Positions 48,340-59,656 of a DNA stretch of 64,000 nucleotides are shown here, in pieces. The position numbers and the translations under genes are program-made. Source of the DNA: Chaenocephalus aceratus (taxonomy: Eukaryota > Chordata > Actinopteri > Perciformes > Channichthyidae). The stretch lies in the NCBI GenBank assembly GCA_023974075.1, contig JAMFTG010000182.1:55001-119000 (forward strand), written 5' to 3'. The notes under the pieces were generated by a model. The model saw only the letters and a program-made list of their open reading frames with translations, made no database searches and was not told the DNA's origin. Numbering within the stretch: position 1 is the first letter of the stretch; every line of letters begins with the position of its first letter.

Positions 48340-49389
48340 TGACATCGAAGGGCCATTACAAATGAGTTAGGGGGTTATTGTGAGACTAGTATGTTTGCGC
48401 CATAGACCAAAGTAGCTTATATGTAAAGATGTGAGCTTGGGTCGCTAAATCATGTTTTAAGCACTGCAAATGCACCTTACACTTTGCTTTAAATGCATTT
48501 ATAGAGCACCAATGACAATTCATTTCACTATAATTGTACCAAATAGTTCAGGTTTTACACAGTGTATTTCTTTGAGGACTCAATTCTTTCACACACAGTG
48601 ACTGTCACGAGCTACCCACAATGCAACACGCGCCATATATATATATATATAAAAACGCCATTTTCCTGGAGGTGCAAATATCCTGGAGTGCAAATATAAA
48701 CAGCTAGCTAACGTAGCCAGGCAGAGGGTTTTTTTTCTGAATGAATGACCGAAGAAATCGCTGCATGTCTTCGGATTACATCTCTGGACTTGAGGGTGTG
48801 CTCTCGGTCGTTACCAGCGTAAACTAGAGCTGTGTGGGTTGTCGGATTGCCCTTACGACAGATGCAGATGTCTGGAAAAACGACAGTGGCCTTCGTCGAT
48901 TTTGGCAGCATCTACGTCTAATTTCTGGAAACACCAGGTGAACTACCTTGTCACAATAATATTATCACGCCATTGCATATATGTGGTATTTTAGAGTTGA
49001 CTGGATATTGATTAAGGCAATAGACTATGATATTCAGTACAGGAAGCTTAGCAACACCTAGACGGTGTACGGCTGCTTGCACCTCGCGTAAAACGGCGGA
49101 TACCGGAAGTACGGTGTCGCCCTCGGTCCAATACCCGTATGTGTGTGTGAAAGAATAAAGTCCCCCACAGGACGTGAGTGATTGCTTTTCAGATCGGGAG
49201 CTGCTCAGCTACCCCCATGGCTGAGGCCAGAGTGTGCGGGAGTGATGTGTGCAGGCGTGGGGTACATGGCGGGGCGGGTAAAAGGTTAACGTGAATATTG
49301 ATATTAAAGCGGCGCTGCTTCATCATGTCTGTGTCAGCGAGTGAAACGCTCCTTAAAGGTCATCCCTGTTCTCCTCTCTCTCCCCACAG
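48340..49389. other. Unique non-coding sequence before the microexon
   Basis: AT dinucleotide run at about 48636-48650. The minus-strand frame 48708-48911 has no support. No other exon seen. Confidence 0.4.
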
Positions 49390-49425
49390 AGCTCCCCTCA
49401 CTCGCTGTCAGGCCGCGGCTACTCG
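49390..49425 (+). CDS. 36-base microexon, unidentified protein (12 codons)
   Basis: Acceptor TCTCTCTCCCCACAG precedes AGCTCCCCTCACTCG, and a GTAAGTGG donor follows. The exon is exactly 36 bases, phase 0, and encodes SSPHSLSGRGYS. It fits after the phase-0 donor of the exon at 43308-43409, 6 kb upstream. Ser/Gly/Arg-rich sequence suggests a disordered segment. Exons this short are often alternatively spliced, notably in neurons (general knowledge). Both splice sites are strong, but the short length leaves some risk of chance. Confidence 0.55.
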
Positions 49426-51575
49426 GTAAGTGGCATTTTCATGCTTCATGGCTTTACGGCAGAATTACAATCTCCAACGACCCGCTTTATGGCCCCGGCG
49501 CTCGACATTTTAATTATGTTAAATAGAGTAATGGAGAAATCATGATATTAGGAACATTAATTCTGGCTGACTGATTAAATTGCGGGAAGGTGTCCTGCGC
49601 TACCTTGGCGAAAAAAGATCCTCGTTTTATTGGCATTAATCAACGCTGTCCGCCGGTGCTGCCGTTTGGCTGTCAGAGTGTTATGTCTTCCTCCAGTGAC
49701 TGTCAATGGAGGAGCCTTCTGCTCATATACAACAATATGCCTGAAAGCCTCTTTAAGGCTAAGCAATCAAAACAATGCCTCAGCGTCTACATTTACAACG
49801 TTAGCAGGATCCATAGCGGTTAAACATGTCTAATGATGTGTCTGAAACAGCTAGTGAGTCAGTAGCATGTGTTCTTCAAGGGAAAAGTGCCCGCGACGAA
49901 TATTTAGTGATGTCTTGGAAAACGTCAGCCCAATCCTTTCAAACTATTTTTATCCGTTGATAGCATCTGTTGCCTTGCCCCGGTGCTTCTTCCACACCGT
50001 ACAGTTGCGCTCCACCCCTCCCATTGTTTCGAAGATGTGTCTCGTCTCTGGGTAATAGCGACAGCAGTCGTCCTTTGCTTAAAGGGGAACTAATAAGAGG
50101 AACATTCTTTAAAGTGTGCTACTTTTAGCTGATGAGTGGCATATGGCAGTTCTTATTGCAGCTTGGAAGCAATCATCCCGACAAACATAACAACTATAAA
50201 TGGTTTGTCATCGTTAATCTGCCTCAAAGGACCGCAGATAAAGCGCCGAACAAAGCTTCACTTCAGAAGACCTTGATCTCTGCGCTATCTTATTTTCTTT
50301 TTCTTTTACATTTTGTTTTAATAGAACATGTCACATTCCTATTCCCCGGCGGCCGCATACTCACAGATGGATGAAAACAAACAAGACCTCCCAAAAAAGC
50401 TCTGGAAGCCCTTTGGCTCGAGCTGTCAGTTTGAGTCGGCAGGGAGCGAGGCCTTCTCTTCATCCGGACGAGGAAGGAAGGAGTCAGAGGGCAGACATGG
50501 AGGTGGAGGGGGCTTGGTGTTGCGGGGTCGTCGGTATAGTGTGCAAGCAGAGGAAAGTCCAGGATTCGAGGGGCAGGAAGTTGTTCCCGGGCGATGCTGA
50601 TGGTGCTATCTGCCGCCTGCGGGCTCCTCCTGGTGCTGAGCTCTGACTCTCAATCTGCTCGGCTGCAGAGCGCTTGATTTCCGGGGGTCTTTCCTTATCT
50701 GTAAGTGCTTCAGGCTTTACAGTGTGATGGTTTCAGAGGGGGGTTGTGGGTAGAAGGGGCTCCAGGGATCAGCGGGGCAGAGGCTGAGTAGGTATGGGAG
50801 GAGGAGGCTAGCGTTATGGCTTCAGGAAGAGGTTATGGATGTGGGTGGAGGGCTGTGTGTGATGTGGGAAGGGTCAAAAGGGCGGGGACAGCCATAGGAA
50901 GTCCCATCGGCCCCCAATAGTACGACCACATCCTTCTTCTGATTGGCCCCTAGCACTGATCGCCATCGCTCTGAACTCAAGTCGTCGGATGGGGGCTGGC
51001 TATCTGTCACTATGAAGCAAGACATTTAAAACGTAAATATCTCCTGACAGTTTGTTTTCTACATCTATGGGAGATGACGCCTCCTTCTTGTTTATGCTTC
51101 CTTATGTCTCCCTTCCTATGTAGCCTGCCAGGCTCGAATGGCCTCGTTTGATTGGTGTACACCACAATGTAAAGGAAATCTCCGGGCTTTACTGTCAGAC
51201 TCACGAGAAAGGGAAATTGGAGTGTTTGGAAACAGAAAATACTTGTATACTGCAGTATCAGTTATTTGGCAGAATGCATTGTCTGCTGGTTTCATTTATT
51301 CAATGCTGCACACATGACATGACCCTCCTCACGCCTTTGTTCTCGGTCTCCACTTATTTTCTAAAATACTGATAAAAGATTCTGCAGGCTGGTGCAAATA
51401 TATCAAACCAAGCTATTCATTGCGGATTTTAAATGTCGTAATGTCCATATTTGAATGTTTTGAGGGTATTTTACCTTAGATTCAAATAAGTCAAAGAAAT
51501 AACTAGATCAATACAAATACTGGCCATTGATGTGTTTTATACAGTTCCCTCAGTCACATGCACATACACCTAACA
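49426..51575. other. Unique sequence downstream of the microexon
   Basis: 49426-49600 remains calm and may be part of a conserved block around the exon. A possible acceptor/donor pair at about 50669-50702 does not give a convincing exon. No transposon recognised. Confidence 0.45.
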
Positions 51576-52209
51576 CACTACCGCAGGGGTCTCCAACCTT
51601 TCTTCGTCTGAGAGCTACCTTGAAAGAATGAAAGTGGCCAAGAGCTACTTGCATCACATCGCTTACATGTATTCACATAGCCCTCATCAGTTGAATTAAG
51701 CTATGCTTTTGTACACGTGTGAAATTGCAATACCTAAAGCTTATCACAATCTTAACTTCACATCAAGGTCCAATAAAACGACAATGTCCTCACATATCAT
51801 TATGACCCTCATAGCAAGTACATCACCGAACATTCACATACATGTCCTTAATCACCGCCTGACAAGCATCTCACTCGTTTGCACAGTCAGTGAGATGACT
51901 GGCGCTGCATGGAGTCCACCATACAGGTGTGTGGAGTGGACCCACTTAGGTTCACTCTAATAGAGTCCTTTAAATGTTCAGTCAGCCTTGTTCTGTATTT
52001 AGATGTCATTCATGTCAGAAAAAGCTGCTTCACAAAGGTCTGTAGAGCCAAATAAAGCAGGCTTGTTCAGTGCTGCTTGGTGAATGTTCTTAAAGTTTTC
52101 TGGGTCTACACGGCTCCAGAAATGTTGTGAGTTTTGCTGAGACTTAAGCTGAACATGATTTTGGAGATTTTATAACTCCATCTCCACAGACACTGAACAG
52201 TTCAGCCAT

Positions 52210-52323
52210 CTTCTTCTTCTTCTTCTTCTTCTTCTTCTTCTTCTTCTTCTTCTTCTTCTTCTTCTTCTTCTTCTTCTTCTTCTTCTTCTTCTTCTTCTTC
52301 TTCTTCTTCTTCTTCTTCTTCTT
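52210..52323. repeat. (CTT)38 microsatellite
   Basis: 114 bases of uninterrupted CTT (GAA on the other strand), inside the hAT element. Long GAA/CTT tracts can form triplexes and are unstable. Confidence 0.99.
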
Positions 52324-52377
52324 GACATTAAATTATAAACCATAATGAATCAGTTGTATAGGTCTAGCCTCCCTATA

Positions 52378-52462
52378 TCTAGCACTTTGAGTTTTGTTTA
52401 CGCAAATGAAAAGTGCGCTTATAAATAAAATATATTATTATTATTATATTATTATTATATCT
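52378..52462 (+). mobile_element. LINE 3' tail inside the hAT element
   Basis: AGCACTTTGAGTTTTGTTTA, AATGAAAAGTGCGCTTATAA then ATATTATTATTATTATATTA. Same general tail type as 9982-10042. Confidence 0.55.
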
Positions 52463-53301
52463 GTGTGTGAAATTGTTCCATCCTCAAAAACCAAAAACGA
52501 ATACTTCTGCAGTCTAGCTGCAGCTTCTAGCTACGGTCTGCTGTTAAAAAAGGGAGTATTTACAACAGCATTACAAAAACAAAAATAGTGTGGGTGCACA
52601 CTTACATTCTCTGTCTTACTGTTACACAAATCCAATGAATGTATAAGATTAAGTTAGCGTCATCATATCTCAATCAGTGATTAAGTGAATAATAACGTTT
52701 CTATCGGGTCACGATCAGCCATGATCTTCAGGGAGGGGGCGGGGCTTGGAGGAACGGAGGAGACGGTGATCGCGGAAGCTTTCCTCCTGCCTTCACAAAC
52801 TTTACACAAGTATTATCAACTGAAAATAGCAAGAGGACATTCATACTCTGCAATCCAAGACTTGATTAAATCCACCAAAAACCTGACATGACTGATAACG
52901 AGTGTTTTTCAAAAAACACAAATCCCTCCCTGTGTGTCTGAGCCGCAGCGACAGGGCCTGATTCAGAGCGGGTCATTCTGCTTTTGGTTCTGACTGATGT
53001 TGGTGGAGAAAGCAGACTGCTCCGTGTGTGGTGTCGCTGTGCCGCTGTCACGTCTGTTCCTTGATCTCTGCGTCACCGACCAATTTGATATTCGTGTGAC
53101 AGAAAATATTCTAAAATAAAAAACGTTATTGTCCAGCCGCGGCCGAAAAATCAAGAAGCAACCTTACTACGCTACAATCGATAATTGTGCGGCGAGCTAC
53201 TGAAAAGCTGCCCGCGAGCTACCGATAGCTCGTGATCGACGTGTTGAGAGCCCTGCACTACAGGAAAGAGAAAAGCCAAAAAGCACAATAGGGCCCCTTT
53301 A

Positions 53302-54786
53302 GCATGGTTATCTACATGTATGGGCAAACAGTCTTTATGTATAATTCACTTTTCATGTATCTCTCTGACTCAAAAGGGCAACACATCTAAGATTTCTTAA
53401 ACCGAGTATACATGTAGCTACTTATATGTGCAATTACACAACAAATACATAATGAACCGCATCATACCAGAAGTGGTTGGCAGTCATGTTCTGTTATCTA
53501 AATGAGTTAAATTGAATGCAATTACAACAAAGGATGTTCCTATGTTAGGAACATAACAAATATATACCTTACAGTGTGACACATATGTGTCTAAAAAAAC
53601 TGACTGGTGGATAACAAACCTTAACTTACTTTCCCATAAGAGCACGATGTGTGTATCCAGGTGTTGACATTTCTAGATGTGAAGTTCCCACACACACACA
53701 CACACACACACCACACACACACACACACACCCTTCATCCCCCGTTCAGGGGTGAGGGCTTATCTCTGGCTCGTTGAGTCCAGCAGCGATATGTAGCAGCA
53801 GGACTGAGACTCACTATCTCTGGGAGGAAGACTGGATATGGAATTGTTTATCAGGCCGACTCTCTGCTGTCCGCTTTGTGCCGGCTTCATTACAGCCGGG
53901 GCTGTGTTTGGGAGACAATATCTCTGCCTTGTTTCCTGCTCTGCTACCTGCTTGTTGTTGCACTGGAGATTGGCCCGGGCTCTGGCGATTTATCACCCTC
54001 TCTCAGGGCTCCTTGATAAAGAACCCAACATCCCCCCTCTGCGCCTGGGAGATACGGGGCAGCAAGAGACGGGGAAATGTCAAAGAATCTCAGCGAAACT
54101 ATCTGCCCGGCCTGCCGCTGCCCCTGGGCTGCGTACTGTATGGAGGAGGAGGCGACAAGACAACACACCTCCCTTTCCTTTCAGATGAAGTGATTGCGCC
54201 TCCGTCTACCCCCCATCTTCTAAAACCACCCAAGGCCAGCTCATGTTTTCACGCACGATAAAAGCATGGAGCTTTGTCTGTGACGGTATAATCTGACTAG
54301 TCTGTTTTGGGGAGGCTTTATCTCTGTGATGTCAGGGAGCTAAACCTCAGCCGGGTTGTTTGAGACACACCCGTTCTTCCTTTCCACCCCCACTGCTCGC
54401 GCTGTCATAATCATATTTAACGGTAAATGCGTCTCCACTCCAAACGGAGCGGTCTCAGAGTCATTTGTGCATTCTTAAACAGCCTTTCTTAAATTGATTT
54501 GACATTCACGACATCCACATCGTGGCGAGTACACTCCCCTGTCTGAGTGACGAGGCTTTTTACAAGATCTCTATCGAATACGAGGATTATGTCACTTAAT
54601 TATAATAGAAGCCATTAAGAGCTTCATGCTTTGTTAAACAAAACGACACAGATTCACTGGATTAAATGCTAAACACAGCGATCGGGAGGAAATTATATCT
54701 TAAGCTTGGAATTCATTTTGCAGCAAGGTTTTATTTTTGGTCACTACCACATTGTTAGCATACAGAGCTAGTATGCTCAATTTGAG
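53302..54786. other. Unique non-coding sequence with CA repeat
   Basis: CA repeat at 53691-53731 with one CC interruption. The 162-aa frame at 53773-54261 has no domain, and its overlapping frames are similar in length, so I do not call a gene. Confidence 0.5.
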
Positions 54787-54983
54787 GTGTATATCAGTAT
54801 GTAGTGTCTCTACTTTAAAGAGTCCTCTCCTGCTGATGTTCAGGTGTATATCAGTATGTAGTGTCTCTACTTTAAAGAGTCCTCTCCTGCTGATGTTCAG
54901 GTGTATATCAGTATGTAGTGTCTCTACTTTAAAGAGTCCTCTCCTGCTGATGTTCAGGTGTATATCAGTATGTAGTGTCTCTA
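54787..54983. repeat. 57-bp minisatellite, about 3.5 units, at the end of a foldback repeat
   Basis: The same unit as 1861-2557, starting at about 54787, 54844, 54901 and 54958. The last unit passes without a break into TCTCCATGCTTTAATGTTCA, the normal interior of the foldback repeat (compare 62687). Units here are nearly identical. Confidence 0.97.
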
Positions 54984-55340
54984 AATGTCTCCATGCTTTA
55001 ATGTTCAAAAAGCTCTTTATTTTTCTCATACTGCCTGTGCTGCAGCACCTCTTTTCACCCTCTGTCTGAAACCAGAGCCCAGTCTGTTCTGATTGGTTAG
55101 CTTGCCGGCTCTGTTGTGATTGGTCAACCGCTTAGAGATGTCCCGCCCCTCATCACGTACAATGTGTTGGAGCGCTAGCCAATAGAAGCGTGAGTTTTAC
55201 ATAGTGATGTCATTATGTTCCTGGAGTAAACAAAGGAGGGGAACACATGGATGTTAGCCTTTGCAGACCTTTTGCACAAAAACCTAAATAACACAATACC
55301 ACACTACAGGAAATGGAAAACCCATACAAACAGAAAGCCA
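54984..55340 (+). mobile_element. Foldback repeat body and right terminus
   Basis: TTCAAAAAGCTCTTTATTTT, CTCATACTGCCTGTGCTGCA, GAAACCAGAGCCCAGTCTG and GTGATTGGTCAACCGCTTAG match 62696-62830. The right end GCCTTTGCAGACCTTTTGCA with CACTACAGGAAATGGAAAAC is the inverse of the family's head type, which makes it a foldback element. Confidence 0.8.
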
Positions 55341-58300
55341 TGGCTTCTCCCCCCCCCCCCCCAGTAAAGTATATAAACCGCCTCTTTGTGAGTGTCTCTG
55401 TATAGCACTCTGCTCACTCTTCAGGGTGTGCAGGTGTCTTCATACCAGTATCTCTGCACATGGTGGAAATTAGTGAAGAGAGCCGAGCGCCCAGCAGGAG
55501 AGGGTTGGGGCCTTGACATTGTCCTGGTGCCTGTCAGGGGCCTCTCTATGGGGGCTGAAGAACCTATTTGTTTATCCCCGTGTGCGGTCCGGCTTCAGAT
55601 CCCGGGCCCCGCTGCTCACCGCACACCAGGGATCTGGGCTGTTGCCGCTAGCAACATATAAAAATTGCTGTTAACCACAGCAGGGCCCACAACACATCAA
55701 TCAACGGTTTCTGCAGATAAAGGCTTCAGGCTTCTGGGGCCCCGGCTGAATGGCACGGCTGAAAATCCTTTTCCAGTGGCTGAGCACACACAGCTCCGAT
55801 AGTGAAGGGCCCGCCATCATTCAGGGAGAAGGAGGAGAGACTTCAGTTCAGCCGTGTATTGTTCTAATGGAGACGCATTAGAACGGCAGCGGCACAAAGA
55901 GGGCTCTGGGGGAGGTCATTTGAATAAAAAGAGGACACTGGGAATTAGTGTTGACCGGGGCCTCGGAGAAAAAGCAGCCCCAGCATAGTTCAGTTGTTCT
56001 AAATGAACTCTTAATGGCTTTTGCCACTTGGCGCAGCTCTTAAGGTTGCTTAAGAGCTGCGGCGTTCAGCCTCGCCGCGGTCCACAGACCCCGTTCGTTA
56101 GCGCCAAATTGAGATCAACGATTGGAAAGAGCCGGCAGCGAGGCGACTTCAACGGTTCGTTCTCACCATTTTTTTCAATCTAGTTCCTCCATCCTATAAA
56201 GCAAACGTACGGTGATGGCTTTGCTGGCTGGTAATGAAAAAGAACAATACTGATCTTTTCTAATATTAAATCCAGTTAATGTATTCCCAGACGAAGCCCG
56301 ATGCTATCACACATGTTGGAGTTCTTCCGAATGAAACGCGGACTCTCGTGGGCAGAAGCATTAGTCTTATCCCCCGAAGCCCAGCCTTGATTACCATCAG
56401 TCTTAGTTTGTCCTGGATGCACTGTGGCGTCCCCTAACTCACATTTGCCCCACTTTAAACAAATAGCCCTGTAATGCAACAATCAAACAATGCTCGGAGG
56501 CTTTGTTTACTGCAGGCTTTCTCCCCATTAAGTTTCATGGACACTGTAGACAAATAAAGTGGTAATTCCACTTTATCATATGTTACATATACCACAATCA
56601 AGCCGCAATTACATGCCCCTTCCATTTGTAAGAGCTCCCAACGCCGACGTGGATGTTTTAATGAGGGCTGTAATGAACGCTCAGGGTGTTTGGCAAGTCT
56701 CCGAGATGTTGCCGGGGCTTTTATGGCTCCCCATTATAACGTACAATTTGCATCAGCAAATTACAATGCTCCATATCATTATCCCGCACCAGGCCCGATC
56801 ATAAATTAAAGCTCCAATTACAAACATCTATCCGGGTGCGGGGAATGGATGTGATGGCAGCCCACCAGAAGCAGGCAGGAGGGAGCTGAGCCTCCTGCGG
56901 ATCGTGGGACGAGACTTCCACGGAGGTGTGATATCCTCGTGAACCCGTCCTTATGGGGAATTCGAGGCTCCGAAAGAAATAAAGCGTTTTTTGGGGGGGG
57001 GGGGACGTCTGCTCGTTGTGTTTTGGCAGTTCCATATGTCATATCTCACGGCGCGCCGCACAGTGAACTTTTTGAATCGCCTTCCTTCTGCTGAACATGA
57101 CACCCACTGATTCCCGCGGCTGACTGTTTCACACTCCTCATTCAGAACTATGTAAGCCTGTCCGTTCAGCTGTGCCGAGAGAAAGGCTCTCGTCCATTGA
57201 GTCTCAATCCTATGTCTCGTCCAATCTCCCTTTGTCTGACTCCCTCTCTCCCTCTCTCATTCGACTTGATTACACACTGGAGGGAACACAATAAATAATA
57301 GAGATGTATCACGCTGCCGCTTATTAATTCAGCGCCACAAGTGTAACATTAGTCTGTGTCATTCGAAGAAGCAGGCTTTGCAGCGTTGCCGATGTCCCTC
57401 AAGGAATTCAGAGGAAGCCATTTTAGCGCGGGCTTTGAGAAGAGAAGAACTTTCCCCAACACATGTCTCGGTTGTTCTTTCCTCTTTCTTCTTCACAGCA
57501 CACCTCCGTTGCTCTGATGTGCAGATGCCCCGTCTCTCCTCTCAGTTGTGGCAGGGGAACACACATCGGCGCACCTGTGATAGCAGCCTGTAATCCGCGA
57601 CCTGTGACCAAATCTCGAACCGAGAGGTAGAACAAAAGGCGTACGCCAGCAGAACGCTTCAGGCGCCAGGCAGAACCTCGACTGATGAGACAAAAGGCCT
57701 CCGGGTCTCTCGCAAACCCACACGAGCTCCCCGACGCCCAGCAAGCCTGAAGTTAAGAGGAGCCAGAGGCAGGCCCGTTTCTAGCTAAAGTGTTCCTCTC
57801 TCATGGCCTCCGTAGTAGACGAAACTCGAAACGCTTTTTTCAGCCACAGATTCTGCCGGTTTGTCATCCATTACATCCACCTCCCACCGCACCTTCCGGG
57901 CGCATGTTCAAGGTACTGAAAACCTCCTCGTGCACCCTGCGTCAGATGATGTTTAATTCATTTTTTGTTTTGCATTTGAACCTTGCATATCCGTAGGATC
58001 AAACGCATCCTTCGTCTGTGCTTTCTGGCTGCAGAGCCGGAGCACAGAGGACGACTGTGCGAGAGGTCATGAGATGAAGAGACTCACCCTCTGGCAATTA
58101 TTCCTGCTATCTTCAATATGTCTATGAATGCATTAGGGTTAAGCTCCCGCCCGCCTCTCCAACTCTACCCGCATAAGTACCTTTTTCCAAAAACCTGCAC
58201 AAAAAAGTTGTACTAAGTAGGTCATGTACTGCCACTCGTCTCCTAATCACTCAACGGAGAGAACACGATTCCCCTCCGTCGGAGCCCTGAGCCTCGCTCC

Positions 58301-59506
58301 TGGGACTCCAGCGAGCAACATACACTCGTTTGATTCTCTGGCATGTGTTTCCCCCCGTATCCTTTCTCTCTTTACCTTGTATCTGACAGTACAGAAGCAA
58401 CCACACACACACACACACACACACCCCTCCTGCCCCCCCGTCTCTCGCGGTGGAGAAGGTGTCTGCCTGTAACAGCAGGTAAGGTATAAGATTACAGGAG
58501 AAGCAGGGGCAATTATACCTCCAGCTGACGTCGGTGTGATTATGAGGAGAGTTACTGCTAATGACAGTGTTGAGGTTCCTCCAGAGGCCAGAGCACGGCT
58601 AGGGAGAGCTGCTGTTTGTGTCAGCCTCGTTTCCTGCTTTGTTGTTGTAGATATATGGTGTTGTCCTCCGCCTATCACATCGTTCTTCTTTCTCTTTGTG
58701 CTCTCGCGCCTCGCCGACACTCAGCATTTAGACGGTGGTTGCGTTGCCGAGAATTTTTTTTGCATGATGGTTAACACCTGTACACACACACACACAGTTA
58801 CACACACAGGCCGATGTGCGACTGCAGGTCTGTCGCCGGGGTTTTGCAGCGTTGCCACTTCCCCCCGACGTGGCCTCGCACGCGGCAGGCGGTTGGAGAG
58901 GAGTTTGTGTTTAGATAAAGGCGCTTTAGCGAGATCGGATGAGGTTTTCCGTGTGGAGCCGTTCCTGGATCTCAGCTGGAGTCCTGGACACAGGGGAAGT
59001 ACCAGAATCAGACGTATTTTAAACACTACAACCATATTGCTACGGACATGCAAATCAATATTTAAGTGAAGGCAAAACTGAAAGAAAGTCGTTTGTCACA
59101 TTTAAATTTAAAAGCAACATGTTTTGTTCTACAATGAAGCGTTACCGTGGTTTCAGAGTAGAATTGTCTCTACTATTAGTCAGTGGAGTCATCAACAATG
59201 GTTTTGGAGCTACTATTTTAAGCTAAAATAGTAACATAATGTTGCTTTAAGACTTAAATTCACGCGACTGAATATGCAACAACTAGTAACAACACGTTAT
59301 TTACAATAATATTATTTGAATAATCATGATGATTAAAACACTAGTAGTTTGGGGTGGATAAAACCAAAATATGTGTGGTGTTGTCAAAAGGAAAATGCAT
59401 GACAAACTTAATAATAACCTTTCGCCTTCGTTTTTTTATGATATATATATATATTGCCTTAAAGTCCGACAATTGTACATATTTACGTTAAGGCGTAGCT
59501 TTAATG
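55341..59506. promoter_or_regulatory. Long unique stretch, candidate conserved non-coding DNA
   Basis: Poly-C at 55350-55363; CA repeats at 58402-58424 and about 58785-58800. About 55980-56160 has a perfect 13-base hairpin (56032-56061). About 56540-56830 carries CCGCAATTACATGC, GTACAATTTGCATCAGC (POU octamer-type ATTTGCAT), GCAAATTACAATG and GCTCCAATTACAAAC. No exon with both splice sites was found. Frames up to 177 aa lack recognisable domains. Confidence 0.4.
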
Positions 59507-59656
59507 TGTGGCGCAGTGGGTTGTGCGTTGGATCAGGGGGTCACAGGTTCAAACCCCACTGCCGTCAGCATGTCGTTGACACTTCACCCCAAATTGCTAT
59601 CATTGAGTATGTAAGTCGCTTTGGATAAAAGCGTCTAACATGTGATGTGACGTAAG
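59507..59656 (+). mobile_element. tRNA-derived SINE, copy 2
   Basis: GTGTGGCGCAGTGGGTTGTG, B-box-like GGTTCAAACCCCACTGC, GTCAGCATGTCGTTGACACT and the tail GTAAGTCGCTTTGGATAAAA, GCGTCTAACATGTG. Same family as 47183-47362, with a shorter middle. Confidence 0.85.

Larger units (their letters stand above)
51584..53255. mobile_element. 1.7-kb hAT element, CAGGGGTCTCCAACC termini
   Basis: CAGGGGTCTCCAACCTTTCT at the left and inverse of CAGGGCTCTCAACACGTCGA at the right. Flanks CACTACCG (51576-51583) and CACTACAG (53256-53263) agree at 7 of 8 positions. AGAGCTACCTTGAAAG and CGCGAGCTACCGATAGCTCG are the sub-terminal 'gagctac' motifs of this family. No long transposase frame is seen. It holds a (CTT)38 tract and a LINE-like tail at 52380-52460. 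Confidence 0.92.
51550..53301 (-). mobile_element. Foldback repeat (GGCCCTATTATGC family), inverted and split by a hAT element
   Basis: Right part CACTACAGGAAAGAGAAAAG and AAGCACAATAGGGGCC-like sequence to 53301 is the inverse of the head at 18417 and 62630. Left part CATGCACATACACCTAACAC continues it on the other side of the insertion. The repeat was therefore present before the 1.7-kb hAT element arrived. The left limit is uncertain. Confidence 0.7.

Noticed and set aside
50670..50701. A 32-base exon between GGCTGCAG and GTAAGTGC
   Set aside because: Length is not a multiple of three, the peptide is unremarkable and the acceptor tract is weak.
53773..54261. 162-codon frame
   Set aside because: Overlapping frames on both strands are also long, there is no known domain and no splice context.
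57490..57633. Frame after a CTTCTTCACAG acceptor-like site
   Set aside because: It ends in a stop with no polyadenylation signal close by and has no recognisable peptide.
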